A DNA stretch of 64,000 nucleotides from Agapetus fuscipes (GCA_951799405.1 OX637357.1:744001-808000), one strand, 5' to 3'. Counted from the stretch's first letter, positions 34,263 to 49,200 are shown. Notes: a model not told the origin generated them from the sequence alone. Made by a program: numbers and translations.

Positions 34263-37200
34263 AAAAAAATAAATATTTTTTTCTTCACTGTTATTATATT
34301 TATTGATCTTCATTAATCACTTACATGCTGTTTCCATTTAGCAACACGTGCTACCTGTGCTGCTATTCGTCAGCGCCCGCAGTGGTGCTGGGCTGCCTGC
34401 AGGTGCTGGAGGCCGTGGTGTGCTACGCCATCTTCCCCCACGAGGCCCTGGACACCCTGGTCTCTGCCCTCTGCCGCACCGTCAACATCGTGCACTACTG
34501 CCAGCCCAGCTGGAAGGTAACACTTGCATTAACCTCTAGTGTGCTGCGCCATCTTCCTCATACTTTCAATATCAATGTCGGTGTTATAGCCGCGGGGATC
34601 AAGACAGGTTATTTGGAACCGGATAACGCTGGTTCGAATCCCGCGACGATAACTTCGACCCTGGTTCAACAGATGCCGTTGCATGCACACAAGCTTCTGC
34701 TTTCGCAAGACAACTGGCCAGGTAAAATAGGTTGGTGGATTGCATTCTAAAATCTAAATCTAAGCTGCAAAGATATGTATCATTTGAGATTCATATTAAA
34801 TGCATTCCCACAAGCAGACATGCATAATTTCGCGCTTACACATGCTGCATGTGGACCTACAATATAAAAACCCCAATCTCAAATGAACATAAGCCCTGCA
34901 ACTCTTGCCGACCTTCCCTGAAGCAGGGGTGACATTGGCAAAGTGAACCATTTTTTACAGTATGGGTGGTCAGCCGCATACCAACCTATCAATCAAGGAG
35001 TACATGCAATTGATACAATCAAATATATAAAACAAATAAATTCTAAGCAATTAAACAGTAAAAAATTAAAAAGCTACAACACATATTTTTTAAATTTAAA
35101 AGCCTTAGCTTTAACCGCCAGCATTACAGATCAACCGCCATTTCTTTCGATCCTTGCATACTTCTTTCATTTCATCCAGAGCCATAACCTTTTTCATACA
35201 AGCTCTCCTTTTATTATGACTCTGGATATCCCATTCATTCGCTATTTCGAAAATTTGGTCCATCCATACCTTTCTCGGTCTTCCTCTTCCACGACATCCA
35301 TCAATTCTCGCAGCATATACTTTCTTCGTCAGTCTTTCCTCATTCATTCTCTCCAAATGTCCAAACCATCTAAGCATACTTCTTTTAATCTTTACTTTCA
35401 CACTTTCTCTTACACCACATTCCTCTCTAACAAAATCATTCCTTACCCTATCACTCCGTCTTTTCCCAATCATACTTCTTAAGTAGTCCATTTATACTGT
35501 ATGGACTTTACTAATCTCACTTTCACTCACCGTCCAGGCTTCACTTCCATATATCAGAGTGGGCACTAGTATACCACCGTGCACCGCCAGTCGAACATTT
35601 TTTGAAAGATTCTGGTTCTTGGCGATGCTAGCGGTAGCACCCAGTACGCACCTGCCTTTCATTATTCTTCTTTCAAATTCACCGATCATTCTTCCATCTT
35701 TTTCAAACTTACTTCCCAGGTATACAAACTCATTTACGACATCAACATTCATTCCATTAATTTTAAATTCATAATTCATATTTTTCATCATCATCTCAGC
35801 ATTCCTTTCCACAAATCTATTTAAAAAAAATATATAAATATATATATTAAATATCTCCAAAGATGCATATCTCCTATCCGTTTTTTTAAATCTCTAAATC
35901 AAGTTTTTTTAGTGCATAATTTACTTACCTATCATAATTTGTTACCCGAAGATGGAAATTCACTGAAAATAGTAGTAAAGACTCAAAAAATAACAATCAA
36001 AGTGCAATAAAACAAAGGTATTGTATTTATATACCCACATGGATATTATCTGCATGTACTACATATTTGCCCGCTGAATCGCTGATTTCAAAATCTGTAT
36101 AACCTGCAATCTGGAATAATAAGAATGTTTGTTTTGGCTGATGTGCCTAGATAATGCGCAGTGTGCTGGGCACGGACCTGGGCCACTCGGCGCTGCACGT
36201 GATGTGCGTCAGCCTGGGCGGGGGCGGGGACTGCGGGCTCATACGCGGCGCCGTGTTCTACCTCAACATGGCGCTGTGGGGGCAGAAGAGGGTGGCCACG
36301 CTCAAGTGCACCCCCATGCAGGTGCTGCCCAGCTTCCTCAAGGTGAGACTCACATGACATGTAATATAAGGACGGGAGACAAATAAATCTAAATCTAAAT
36401 CACATCTCTACATATCTTTGCAACTTAGAATTAGATTTAGACAAATGCTTTAACCTCTCAACTGCCAAAGCGCTGATCAGCGCTCTATGTACTTTTCATG
36501 ATTTTTTTTTCGTTTTTCTTTAGTATTGACTTTTTTTAATAGATTTATTTTTAAGGTTTTGTTCAATACAAAAGGTCGAACTTACACGTATCTGTTTGTG
36601 GGCATGCATTTGATATGAATTTTGAATGTTGATATATCTTTGCAACTTAGATTAAAGGTTATAGATTATAGATCGTACTATTCACCCTTGAAATGCTGTG
36701 AGCATCCCTGTGAAGCAGACCAAAATAGCAGCAAAAAAAGCTTAACAAAGCACAGCAGATAGATCCAGTTCAGTAAAGAAGAAATAATGAAGGATAAAAG
36801 AAAAACAACTTTGTTTTTGATTACTATGAGTATGTATATATATTTTATACCACAACCGGTTTAGCAAACATCCGTTGATGATGCAAACGGATGTTTACAA
36901 AACCGGTTGTGGTATAAAATATATATACTCATAGTAATCGAAAACAAAGTTGTTTTTCTTTTATCCTTAATGATGAACAATTACAAAGTCAATGCCTCTA
37001 CAATCAATAAAAAAGAAATAATGACTTTGAATGTTCACAATCTCCAATGTCTTGTATTTGTTTGGCTTCCAGGCGCTGGAGGGAAACCAGATGGTGGTGA
37101 CGTACGAGGTGGTCCTGGCCATGCAGAGTCTGGTGAACAAGCACGGCAAGGACATCCATGAGCCCGCCTGGGACCTCATCTGCAGCATTCTGCTCACCAT

Positions 37201-40200
37201 CATCAAGCAGATAGGTCACACATCTCTACTTCTCAATCACTTATTACATATCTTGGTCTGTGTAGGCTGCCACTTTCATCTAGTCTATTAATGTGGGAGA
37301 ACCTGTAGGTACTCCAAGTATAAAAGAGTATAGGCAAATGTCACAAGGGTGGAAGTCTCAACGGCCATCAGTAGATCTTATCATATCTATTCGAAGATGT
37401 GACAGAAGAAAACATGGCGGCGCATCAACAGTTGACCCATTTTATATGGAAGAGCGATCAGCTGTTTATAGACCACTATGTTTTATTCTGTCCTATCTTA
37501 AAATAGATATGGTAAGATCTATTAACAGCCGTTGAGACTTCCACCCCAGGTCTATGTAACTTAAAACCAAAACCAAAGTATTTGTTAGCAATTTCCTTAG
37601 CAATCAAAGGCAAATACATAGATCATGTAACATCACAACTTTACTGTAACTGTAACTCTGTCGCCATTCCGCTAGGGGTGGCCAGAGCCTCTGCAGAGCT
37701 GCCTCCATTCTTTCCTATCCTTACATACCTCTTTCAATTCATTCATATCCATCACCTTTTTCATGCATTTTCTTCTTTTACGCTCACTTTGTATATCCCA
37801 TTCTTTCACAATCTCCTCAATCTGATCACTCCATACTTTTCTCGGTCGTCCCTTCCCTCTTTTTCCTTTCACACTTTCTTTGTATATATACTTTGTCAGT
37901 CTATCATCATTCATTCTTTCCACATGCCCAAACCGTCTCATCACATTCTTTTGTACCTTAACTTTCACATCCTCTTTCAAATTACATTCTTTTTTTACCC
38001 ATTCATTCCTAACTCTATCCCTCAGAGTTTTTCCTGTCATGCTTCTCAAATGCTTCAACTTTCTTTATGTCAATTAACTTGTCGACCTCATTAAAATGAA
38101 TTGAACTGCTGTGTTTTTCCAGATGGTTCTCCGTCTCCGTACCAGCAAACGGTGATCCACCTCCACGAGACCATCACCAGCATAGAGCAGCTGCATGAGA
38201 TGGGGCACTTCAACGGCAGCCAGGACAACCTGTACGGCCTCATAGACATGTGCGGCCACTCTAGACCTGTAAGGCAACTCACTTCCTAGTACCCTTATAG
38301 CATAGAGCAGCTGCATGAGATGGGGCACCTCAACGGCAGCCAGGACAACCTGTATGGCCTCATAGACATGTGCGGCCACTCTAGACCTGTAAGGCAATAC
38401 ACTTCCTGTTATACCATAGAGCTCTTGTACGGCCCCACAAACTTTCATGTGTCTGCTTGTGAGCGTACATTATATATGTATCTTCAATGTGTAATTGTGT
38501 GTCTGTGAAGTCTCTAGATGTAGTTACTTAAATAATTGTATTTTTTCAAGATTGTGTGAGTGTTTACTTGAATATTCTAAGTAAAATGTTCTGGCGAAAT
38601 CTCACAAGTGCCAGTTCTCAATGTTACGAGAATAACCCTTATCCTCACCTATAAATAGAGACCGAGATGCTCTGTAGCCAGACAAGTATATAAGCCGTCG
38701 AGCTAAACAGTTCAATAGCAACTCTGTGTACGAATCGAACGACCCCTATCTGAAATAAATGTGCAAAATAAATAAATACAATTTTTAATATATTTGTTAG
38801 GGTTTGGTGGTTCACACTGTGAAAGTCCATTTTTTTTTTTTTTTAAAAACACAGTTTCAATTCACTTTTTATATTTTTGTATTAGATTGAACCACAGAGT
38901 ATATAGGTACTTAGAGAAGCTACTCTATGGCTTAGGGGTAGGTACGTACTTCGAAACCCCCCTTCCTCGCCTTCTTACTTCCCTTCCATACATTCTGCGT
39001 ATTGGACTTTGATCTTGTATGCATGTGTGTGTTATACACGCGGCACGCAGGTACACTCACACCACTATAATCATATATTATTATCTGCCATGATATTATT
39101 TATTAATATTATTATTATTGCTTTAAGCTGTCAAAATAAAACGCTTATATTTTGCACAATATTTATTTATTCTAGAAAGATTAGTCATACAATCACAAAA
39201 ATACACACTGTAAAGAAAAAAATTAATTAAAAAAACCTCAATGTAAAAAACACAAATGATATGGCAAAAATAAACGTAGGTAAACAATCAAATAGGCACC
39301 TGTCTATTGTCAAGGACACTGGCATTCTGTATCTGTATTTCTTGCAAAAGTTTTGGATCCCTGATGATTGTCCCCTGATGATGGCCTAATGTTTAAAATA
39401 TGAAATCTATACACTTTAATTTCACTTTCTTCGGCTCATCAGCCGACAGCCTTCAAGGCTCAGGGACACCTGCACCACTCTGCCTTGTGCTGCTTCCCTC
39501 CATAGTCGCCTCACTCCCAAAACTTCGGCGTTGGCTTCGACGTTCTCTGCCCACCGCATCCTTGGACGTCCAAGTGATCTAACACCTGAGGGGGCACCAT
39601 CCAAGACAGTTCTGATGATCCTGGAGTCTTCTGCACGTGCTACGTGTCCGGCCACTGGAGTCTTCTTGATTTCATTAATCTCTACACTCTTCAATAATAG
39701 TGAAAATACAACAGTTAATTTCAAATACGCTTGACGTTTGTGGCGCCCACAGAGTAGGGTGGCGCCCCGGGCCAAAATCCTACACACAGTTCAACCATCA
39801 TTATAAAATATTTTTTCATCAGTTTTTTTTTTAATAAAAAATGAGCAATTTAATAAATACTAAACAAAATAAAGTTTATTGGCGCTTAAACTCTTTTTTT
39901 ACATGAAAAACAGTAAATATAAATTATTAATTCAAATTTATTTACGCTCATTCTGATTTCAGTTTAAAAAACGACCTCTTCCCCTTCCTCCTTACTCATA
40001 ACCATACATTCCGCGTACCATAGATCGATTACAATATGGCTTCCGAATTATAAAACAGGGTAACCAGTAGCAAAATACTTGTGAACGGGGTCTGGATTGA
40101 ACCCAGTAAAATCATAACTATATATCTTTGCAACTTAGATTTTGCTTTATAATCATGGACCTTCTCCTATCTGATATGTTGTAGCTGTTACTGAATTGTT

Positions 40201-43200
40201 GTGACATGTGACAGGAGCAGTCTGTGTTCAGGCTGATTGGCCACCTGACCTCGCAGGTGATCCCCACCAACAACGACTGGCTGCTGACGCTGAACCGCAT
40301 GGTGGAGCGCTACTGCAGGCAGGAGGCCCGCGTGGCGGTGCGCCTCAAGGTGCTGGCCACCCTGCAGACCATAGTGGAGCAAAACAGGTCAGCCACCCCC
40401 AGGGAATACTATCTAAGATTCATATGAGAAAGTATAAATTGTTTAAAAACAATTTGAGCACTTATTTCACCTCAAGTACTTTGACTTGCTTGCGTCATTT
40501 TCAAGAGGACACTGTTACAAAATTGGCAAGACACAAAAACCATAGAGAAATGAGAAGGATGAGTTACGACAAAGAGGAATCTGAACATTGACCATTGACC
40601 AAACTATAAGAATTCATATTAAATCCCTACCTTCCCAAAAGCAGACACATATAATTTTGCGCTTACACATGTTGCAAAATTAAGCAACTAGCAAACAAAA
40701 ACAATTAAGCTACACATATAGTGTAGGTAACTCCTTGCCTCATTTTCCCCGCATTTGGCGGATGGAACCTATTTATTTTTCAAGTAGGGGAACCTGCCTT
40801 ACGCTACCACTTCATGTGAAGTAGGGGTTTTTCAGCTTCAGAGGGGGCTGATACTCATTTCTTGTGAAAGCTGAGTAAACTTTACCGGTATCTTATTTTG
40901 GGTTTGGGTTTGAAATGAACACCAAAATGGTAAATTATTTCTGACACCCTTGGTGGGATTCAAACCTTCTCGGTGCATGGAATGCAAGCACTCTACCAAC
41001 TGAGCTATCGACCAGACTAAACTTGCCTGTGATATTCTTTATTTCATAATAGCAAGCGCTTGTTTCAGATGTACATATGAAGAGGAGTTATTGGATCGTG
41101 TGGTGCTGCCGAACCTGCAGCATTGGTCCGTGGAACCAGACCCCACGATACGCTGCGCGGCCGCCAAGCTGCTGATAGACCTGGCCATGCACTGCCACTC
41201 CAAGCGGTTCACAGACATCTTTGATATCCTGGAGAAAGTAAGCCTACTCATCGTTCTTTTCTAATTAATCCTGTAGTTCCCCAGGTTTCAGATAATCTGG
41301 AAGTCTATGACGCTCATTGGAGTGCCGCAAAGGAGTGGGTGCTGGTGAGGTCATTCTAATATGATTGTAAAAATTGTGAGATTGTGTGCAGAGGCGGCTG
41401 GCTTATAGAGTTCATCCGTGCAGCGAACTCCCCAGGTTTCAGATAATCTGGAAGTCTATGACGCTTATTGGAGTGCCGCAAAGGAGTGGGTGTTGGTGAG
41501 GTCATCCTAATATGATTGTAAAAATTGTGAGGTTGTGTGATGTACAGAGTGAATGTAAAAGAAGGAAATGTATGAAATGCGGGGTGGGTATGAATAAAAT
41601 AAGAGAGGTATGTCAGGATAGGAATAAGTGGAGGAGACTTGCAGAGGTTCTGCCCATCTCTATTTGAATGGCGACTGTGTTAAAGTTACAGGGAAGTTAT
41701 AGTGACAAGGAAGTTGTGTTAAAGTGAGAGAAATTTCTCAGGATAGAAATAAGTGGAGGGGAGTCTGCAAAGGTTCTGGCCATCTCTAGTTGAATGGCGA
41801 CAGTGTCACAGTTACAGGGAGGTTGTGTTAAAGATTAAGGAGTACTTTGTGAAAGAAATTGTTAAAAGATCACAGCAGCATATTCGCTCAAATGTCTCCT
41901 GCGTTCATAAAGATCCTGGTAAAATAAGAATATAAGATGATTTATTTGGTGAACGCTGTCTTTGTGTGTATCACACCTCAAGAGACGGTTGCAAGCTTGA
42001 TCGTCGCTATAAAAAGCGTTGATTCTCAAGCAAGACCCATTTGCTGTAAGGCTGGATGGACCTTTGGTGACCAGTCTTTAGTAAAGGTATGTAAATTTTG
42101 AATCCAGCCAAGAGCATATTTGAAAATATAAATGGTATATTTTTGTGATTCAAACCCAAAACCTTCCATTTACGAGTCCAAAGTGCTACCACTAGAATAC
42201 AGTCTACAGACCAGTCACTGTTAAGGTTCTGGCCATCTCTAGAGGAATGGCATTACATTGACAGATGTGCCTTATTCATGAATGCTTGCTCTTCCAGTTG
42301 CTGAATCGTCCCTTTGAGCTGTACATCAGCACCAGTGAACCGGTGGCGCTGTCCCCTGACACGGACGTGTCTGACCTGGTGTGCGTGGCGCTGGGGGCCG
42401 TGCGTGTGTTTCTGCACAAGCTGCAGCGCCCCCCCGCAGCCCACGCTGTCAGGGCCTACAGGGCGCTGCTCAACCACCTGCAGCAGCATTACGCCAGGCC
42501 CGCGCTGCTGGAGAACCATCCCAACATCAGACTGAAGGTATAGAGGCATAAGGTGTTCCTGCAGCGCCCCCCCTACACAAGCACCTGCAGCAGCATTACG
42601 CCAGGCCCGCGCTGCTGGAGAACCATCCCAACATCAGACTGAAGGTATAGAGGCATAAGGTGTTCCTGCAGCGCCCCCCCTACACAAGCACCTGCAGCAG
42701 CATTACGCCAGGCCCGCGCTGCTGGAGAACCATCCCAACATCAGACTGAAGGTATAGAGGCATAAGGTGTTCCTGCAGCGCCCCCCCTACACAACCACCT
42801 GCAGAAGCATTACTCCAGGCCCGCGCTCCTGGAGAACCATCCCAACATCAGACTGAAGGTATAGAGGCATAAGGTGTTCCTGCAGCGCCCCCCCTACACA
42901 ACCACCTGCAGAAGCATTACTCCAGGCCCGCGCTCCTGGAGAACCATCCCAACATTAGACTGAAGGTATAGAGGCATAAGGTGTTCCTGCAGCGCCCCCC
43001 CTACACAAGCACCTGCAGCAGCATTACGCCAGGCCCGCGCTGCTGGAGAACCATCCCAACATCAGACTGAAGGTATAGAGGCATAAGGTGTTCCTGCAGC
43101 GCCCCCCCTACACAACCACCTGCAGCAGCATTACTCCAGGCTCGCGCTGCTGGAGAACCATCCCAACATCAGACTGAAGGTATAGAGGCATAAGGTGTTC

Positions 43201-46200
43201 CTGCAGCGCCCCCCCTACACAACCACCTGCAGCAGCATTACTCCAGGCTCGCGCTGCTGGAGAACCATCCCAACATCAGACTGAAGGTATAAAGGCATAA
43301 GGTGTTCCTGCAGCGCCCCCCCTACACAACCACCTGCAGCAGCATTACTCCAGGCTCGCGCTGCTGGAGAACCATCCCAACATCAGACTGAAGGTATAGA
43401 GGCATAAGGTGTTCCTGAGGGAGCTATGTTGCTAGTTTTGACCTGCGATTTTATGCCGTAATCCAGCCACCCAACTCTTGGTTTTGATATTAAATATATC
43501 CAAAGATACTAAACATATATCCTATCTGATTTTTTATCTCAAAAAACAGTGAACTAAGGCTTTTTTTTAGTGCGTAACGAAGATAAAGATCACTAGTGAC
43601 GTATTTAAAGTCATAATATTATAATTACGAAAAAACATTGTGTTCTAAAAATAAACACATATTATTATGCATCCACGTATCCCAAATAAGTATATAAGTT
43701 ATTTTTGTCTTTTTGCCTTTTTTGTCTTTTGAGTCCATTTTGCACATGATTGCAGTTGCTGGAGTGCTTCCTGTCTGCGCGCGCCAACTCCCTGTACAAC
43801 GTGGGCTTCCCCTGCCCCGTGACGGGCCGCATCCTCTACAGCCCGTACGTCTGCGTGGAGGGCGGGGAGGCGCTGGCCAGATCCTCGCACAGCCCCACTC
43901 CGCAGCCCCCGCACCAGCCCAGCAACACATCTCAAGTGAGGGCGTACTTATGCAGTTACAACAACTATCGACAGCAACAACTCTTACGTGGACTCTGGAT
44001 CTTCATCTGGTCGATTGAGGACGCCAACCACAAATTCCTTGTGATTAGCACGAAATATCAAGGAGGGCATCCCAAATTAAAAAATAAGAACCTAGATAAT
44101 GCAGCAAAAAGCTACACTATATGTGTAGCTTATTAGCGGTATGGTCTAGCGCAGGCCTGTCCAACAAACAGCCCGCAACATCAATAGTTATTGCGCAATA
44201 AGTTCAATCATTTAAAAAATTATCCATCATTAGGTACTCAGTTAATCATCTATCTAAGGCTCCGGCCTTCCCGCGCAGATTTTTTTTTTTGCAATTTTTA
44301 AAAATTGCATGCCTAAGTTTTTGCAGGCGAATTTTACCCACCAACGACCGATTATTTGTTTTGTTGCCCATTTTATTTGACCACCCCTGGTCTAGCCGAT
44401 AAGTACTAGCGTTGGTACTCAAATTAGTGTTTTGAAAACAAGCGCAAGTTTGAGGGCCTTTGTGTCTTATTGACGATAACTTTGCCCCTGATTCAACAGA
44501 TGGCATTGGGTAATTATTATATAATAATTCATTTAAAATTCAGTTTCATGAGTTATTACTTTTTTAGTGTTTTCTCTCCTAGAAAATAGACAAAAAGGGC
44601 ATTCATCTGAGAATCTCATTTTAGCTTGATATGTCATTTATTCTTTTTTATTGATTGTAGAGGCATTAACTTTGTAATCGTTCATCATTAACCCTTTGGC
44701 TGCGGCTGGCATGCATAGATGTCATGACGTAACTTGCATACAGTGCCGCTGGCATCTATCCATGTCATCGAAGTTTAAAGCTTCCCCAGACATCGGTGTT
44801 CAAATTTTTCAAACTTTGTTGTTGCTTACATTATAGGTACACTAATATAATCTCATATTATACATATTTTGAAAATATTCTTTCTCAAATATTTCGTCAG
44901 AACAGCTCGATCTCTCGTCCCGCGCGTGTGTACCAATGTTTATAAACAAAATCCAAGCAAGTATACTCTATTCAGATAGATATAACTGTTTATGTTTTTT
45001 GTTTTTTTGTAAAATAACTTATATATTTTTCTCTTTAGTGACGAGTATTTAAGTGAGTAAAAAAATTGTTGAAAACCTAATGGATATAAAATCTAGTGAA
45101 TGTGCGTATAATATATACCTACTTTTAAGTAATATATTGTGATTTACTTGTTTTTATATAAAACAACAAGTGAAAACATGTGTTGAAAGTTTGTGATTTG
45201 TGTTCCTGGATAAGTAATTAAGGTAGGAAATCAATTTATGTGTAAAAAAATATCCTCAAAAAAGTATTCCGTTCTGGCGGTGCGTATGTGGCAAATAAAT
45301 TCAGAATCGAAAAGGTTAAGGATAAAAGAAAAACAGCTTTGTAATCGAAAACAAAGTTGTTTTTCTTTTATCCTGCCATTTATTCAGTTTTACAATATTC
45401 ATTCTAATATAATTGTTATTTGGTTTCAGTCTCAGATCTCATATGTATCGATAAGGAAGGCGTGCAAGATAATGATCACCTGCCTGAAGCAGGAGAAGGA
45501 CTGGACGGTGCTGCAGCTGGTGCTCAGGGAGATCCCCAACGTCATGCAGAACAAGGCGCTGGTGCTGTCCAAGAACGGCAACGACATCGATCTCCTGGCC
45601 TCTGCTCTGTGCTCCATGGTAAGTCAGGACATGCTGCTCTCCACACACAGCGCTCACCCTTCTTTCTGATGATGATGATGATGATGATGACTGGTCCGTA
45701 GTCTAGTGGTCAACACTTCTGACTCGTAATAATATTTGGATGATTTATTTGGTGAGCGCTGTTTTTGTGTGTAACATACCTCAAGAGCCCTCTGCGAGCT
45801 TGGTCGTCGCTGTAGAAAGTGCCAATACTCAAGCAAGACCCAGTTGCTATAAGGCTGGATGGACCTTTTTAGTGACCGGTCTTTGGTAAAGGTTTTTTAA
45901 AATTATTATTCAACCCAGCGAAGAGCATATTTATAGAATTGTTATATTTTTTGTGCTCCGCCGGAATTTAAATCCACAACCTTCCATTTACGAGTCCGCA
46001 GTGTTGCCGCTGGACTACCGACCGGTCCAAGAAATGCCAACGACACGCGGTGTTCCCAAGCGGTCACCCATCCAAGTACTATCCGCGCCCTACGTTGCTT
46101 AACTTTGGGGATCAGACGAGAACCGGTGCTTTCAACATGGTATGGTCTCTAGTGAATCGCTTTCATTACATTACTTATTTCGCAAAGAGGAAGCTATTGT

Positions 46201-49200
46201 ATTTGTGTGGGTATTTAAGGATAGATGTATGTCTCCAGGTGGCAGAGAAAGCCCTCCAGTTGCCGGAGACCCTGCGCAACACCCCCGGCAAGATGACGCG
46301 CTCCGACTTCCACGCAGCCGTCCTGCCGGTACTGACCTGCCTGGCCCCGTACAAGGCGCAGCTGGACTCCCAGCTGCAGCAGAGGATCATCAAGTGCATC
46401 ATACAGTTTGGTCTCGGTATGTACCTAGGGGGCTATTGGCTCCGACTTCCACGCAGCCGTCCTGCCGGTGCTGACCTGCCTGGCCCCGTACAAGGCGCAG
46501 CTGGACTCCCAGCTGCAGCAGAGGATCATCAAGTGCATCATACAGTTTGGTCTCGGTATGTACCTAGGGGGCTATTGGCTCCGACTTCCACGCAGCCGTC
46601 CTGCCGGTGCTGACCTGCCTGGCCCCGTACAAGGCGCAGCTGGACTCCCAGCTGCAGCAGAGGATCATCAAGTGCATCATACAGTTTGGTCTCGGTATGT
46701 ACCTAGGGGGCTATTGGCTCCGACTTCCACGCAGCCGTCCTGCCGGTGCTGACCTGCCTGGCCCCGTACAAGGCGCAGCTGGACTCCCAGCTGCAGCAGA
46801 GGATCATCAAGTGCATCATACAGTTTGGTCTCGGTATGTACCTAGGGGGCTATTGGCTCCGACTTCCACGCAGCCGTCCTGCCGGTGCTGACCTGCCTGG
46901 CCCCGTACAAGGCGCAGCTGGACTCCCAGCTGCAGCAGAGGATCATCAAGTGCATCATACAGTTTGGTCTCGGTATGTACCTAGGGGGCTATTGGCTCCG
47001 ACTTCCACGCAGCCGTCCTGCCGGTGCTGACCTGCCTGGCCCCGTACAAGGCGCAGCTGGACTCCCAGCTGCAGCAGAGGATCATCAAGTGCATCATACA
47101 GTTTGGTCTCGGTATGTACCTAGGGGGCTATTGGCTCCGACTTCCACACAGCCGTCCTGCCGATGCTGACCTGCCTGGCCTAGAGTTGCAGGGTGTCTGT
47201 TCATTTGAGATTTGGGTTTTTATGTCGTAGGTTCACATGCAGCATGTGCAAACGCGAACTTATATGTATCTGCTTGTGAGAATGCATATAATGTGAATCC
47301 TTATTGTTACATATCTTTGCAACTTAGATTAGATTAGATACACATGCAGCATGTGTAAATGCAAACTTACATTTACCTGATTGTGGGCATGCATTAAATA
47401 TGAGCCTTAAATGCCAATATATCTTTTCAACTTACATCATGGATAGATTTGTTTATTATTACTTAGGTCCTGTTTCAGTTTTTGTTTGTGGAAAGCAGAA
47501 CATATTTTGTCAATGTGCTTTTGCGTAAGTCTGCAACAGTGTTTGGTTAGCGTGCTTTTACAGTGGTGGCTCCCAAGGGCATGGAACCGACTAGTCACCT
47601 GTGGTTCTAGAGATTTTCAGTAACAGTCACTTGGAGGGACAATATCACAAAAGGGCAAAAAAAAAGTGAACTGATTCATCACCATAATATTGCACGCTTA
47701 ATAATAAAGAGCAATAACTCCTAATATATTAAATAAGAATGTTGGGAAATCACGTTTGAAGTTCAGACAACCAGTACAACTTGTATGGGATGAAAAAGGC
47801 GACCGATGTTTTATCTCGGTCATATTCGTCCAAATTAAACGGCTGTCGCATTCTACCTATTCTTCTCGCATTGTTCTTGCGTTTTATTACAAAATCTTGA
47901 TTTTCCCAATTTTCAAGTTATTGCTCTTTATTATTAAGCGTGCGATATGTTATTACAATACAATTGATGTGATTTGTTTTGTACCAGCCCCATTATGAGC
48001 TTATGCATTGTTCCAGTGGTGTCCCGCTGTGCCCAGCAATGTGTCACGGCCCTGACCATCTTCACCCTGGAGATGAGGGAGTCCATGGTCAAGCTGCTGC
48101 CTGAAGTGCTGCTGGACCTCTCCAAGATCTCCGCCACGGTCTACATCGCAGTGCCAATCCTGGAGTTCTTATCAAGTATGGCCGCATATGTTATAGCTGT
48201 AACTGTAACTCTGTCGCCATTCCGCTAGGGGTGGCCAGAGCCTCTGCAGGGCTGCCTCCATTTCTTCCTATCCTTACATACCTCTTTCAATTCATTCATA
48301 TCCATCCCCTTTTCCATTCATTTTCTTCTTTTGCGCTCACTTTGTATATCCCAACCTTTCACAATCTCCACAATAGGATATTTGCAATAGTGAGAAATAT
48401 AGCGAAAAGTGTAAAATCTTGTTATATTAAGATGAGCATACAAAGAAAATGATGATTTCAAGTCAAAAATAAAATCCTGCAATCATTTTAGGGCAAGACA
48501 TTTTGAAAATTTTGACTGGTTGTTAAACAGATAGTCACTGGGATGGCCAAGGAGATAAGGCACTGAAATTTGCGTTATTGACATTAACGCAGGTTCGAAC
48601 CCGGCCTTGTCCTATCGCCAACAACTTTGACTCAACTCTAGGTTCAACGGATGTCATTGCATGCACACAAGCTTCCGCTTTCGCATGAAGACAAATTGGT
48701 CAGGCAAATAGGTTGGTCAATTGCATTCCACTTCACAAATCTATAAAAAAAAAAAGTGAATACAAATGCGTTGAATACAGTGCTTTCGTTGCCTCGATTA
48801 GCAGACAGCTATTTACAACCCTCTCCAGTACAGCCTCTACATATTTAACTGATTGTTCTAGCGCTGACGAGGCTTCCCAAGGTGTTTGCGTCGTTTGTTG
48901 ACGACCAGTACATGTCTGTGTTTGCCATCCTGCTGCCTTACACCAACCCCTTCAAGTACAACCATTACATCGTGTCCCTTGCTCATCATGTCATTGCCGC
49001 CTGGTTCCTCAAGTGCCGGCTTCCCTTCAGACGTGGCTTTGTCACGTTTATCAAACACGTGAGTGACTTTCTTGTATTGAAATGTGATTTTTAATTTAAA
49101 CAGCATGCTGCTGTCTACCACAGTATCACAGGTCATCAAAGAATAGGAAGGGGAGACAGTAAATAATGAAAGGACTCACCAGTAATCCTGTGTGATGTCT

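Noticed and set aside
46035..46140. 5S rRNA gene
   Set aside because: It lacks the first dozen bases, carries mutations, and is fused to a SINE in three places, so it is a retroelement head.
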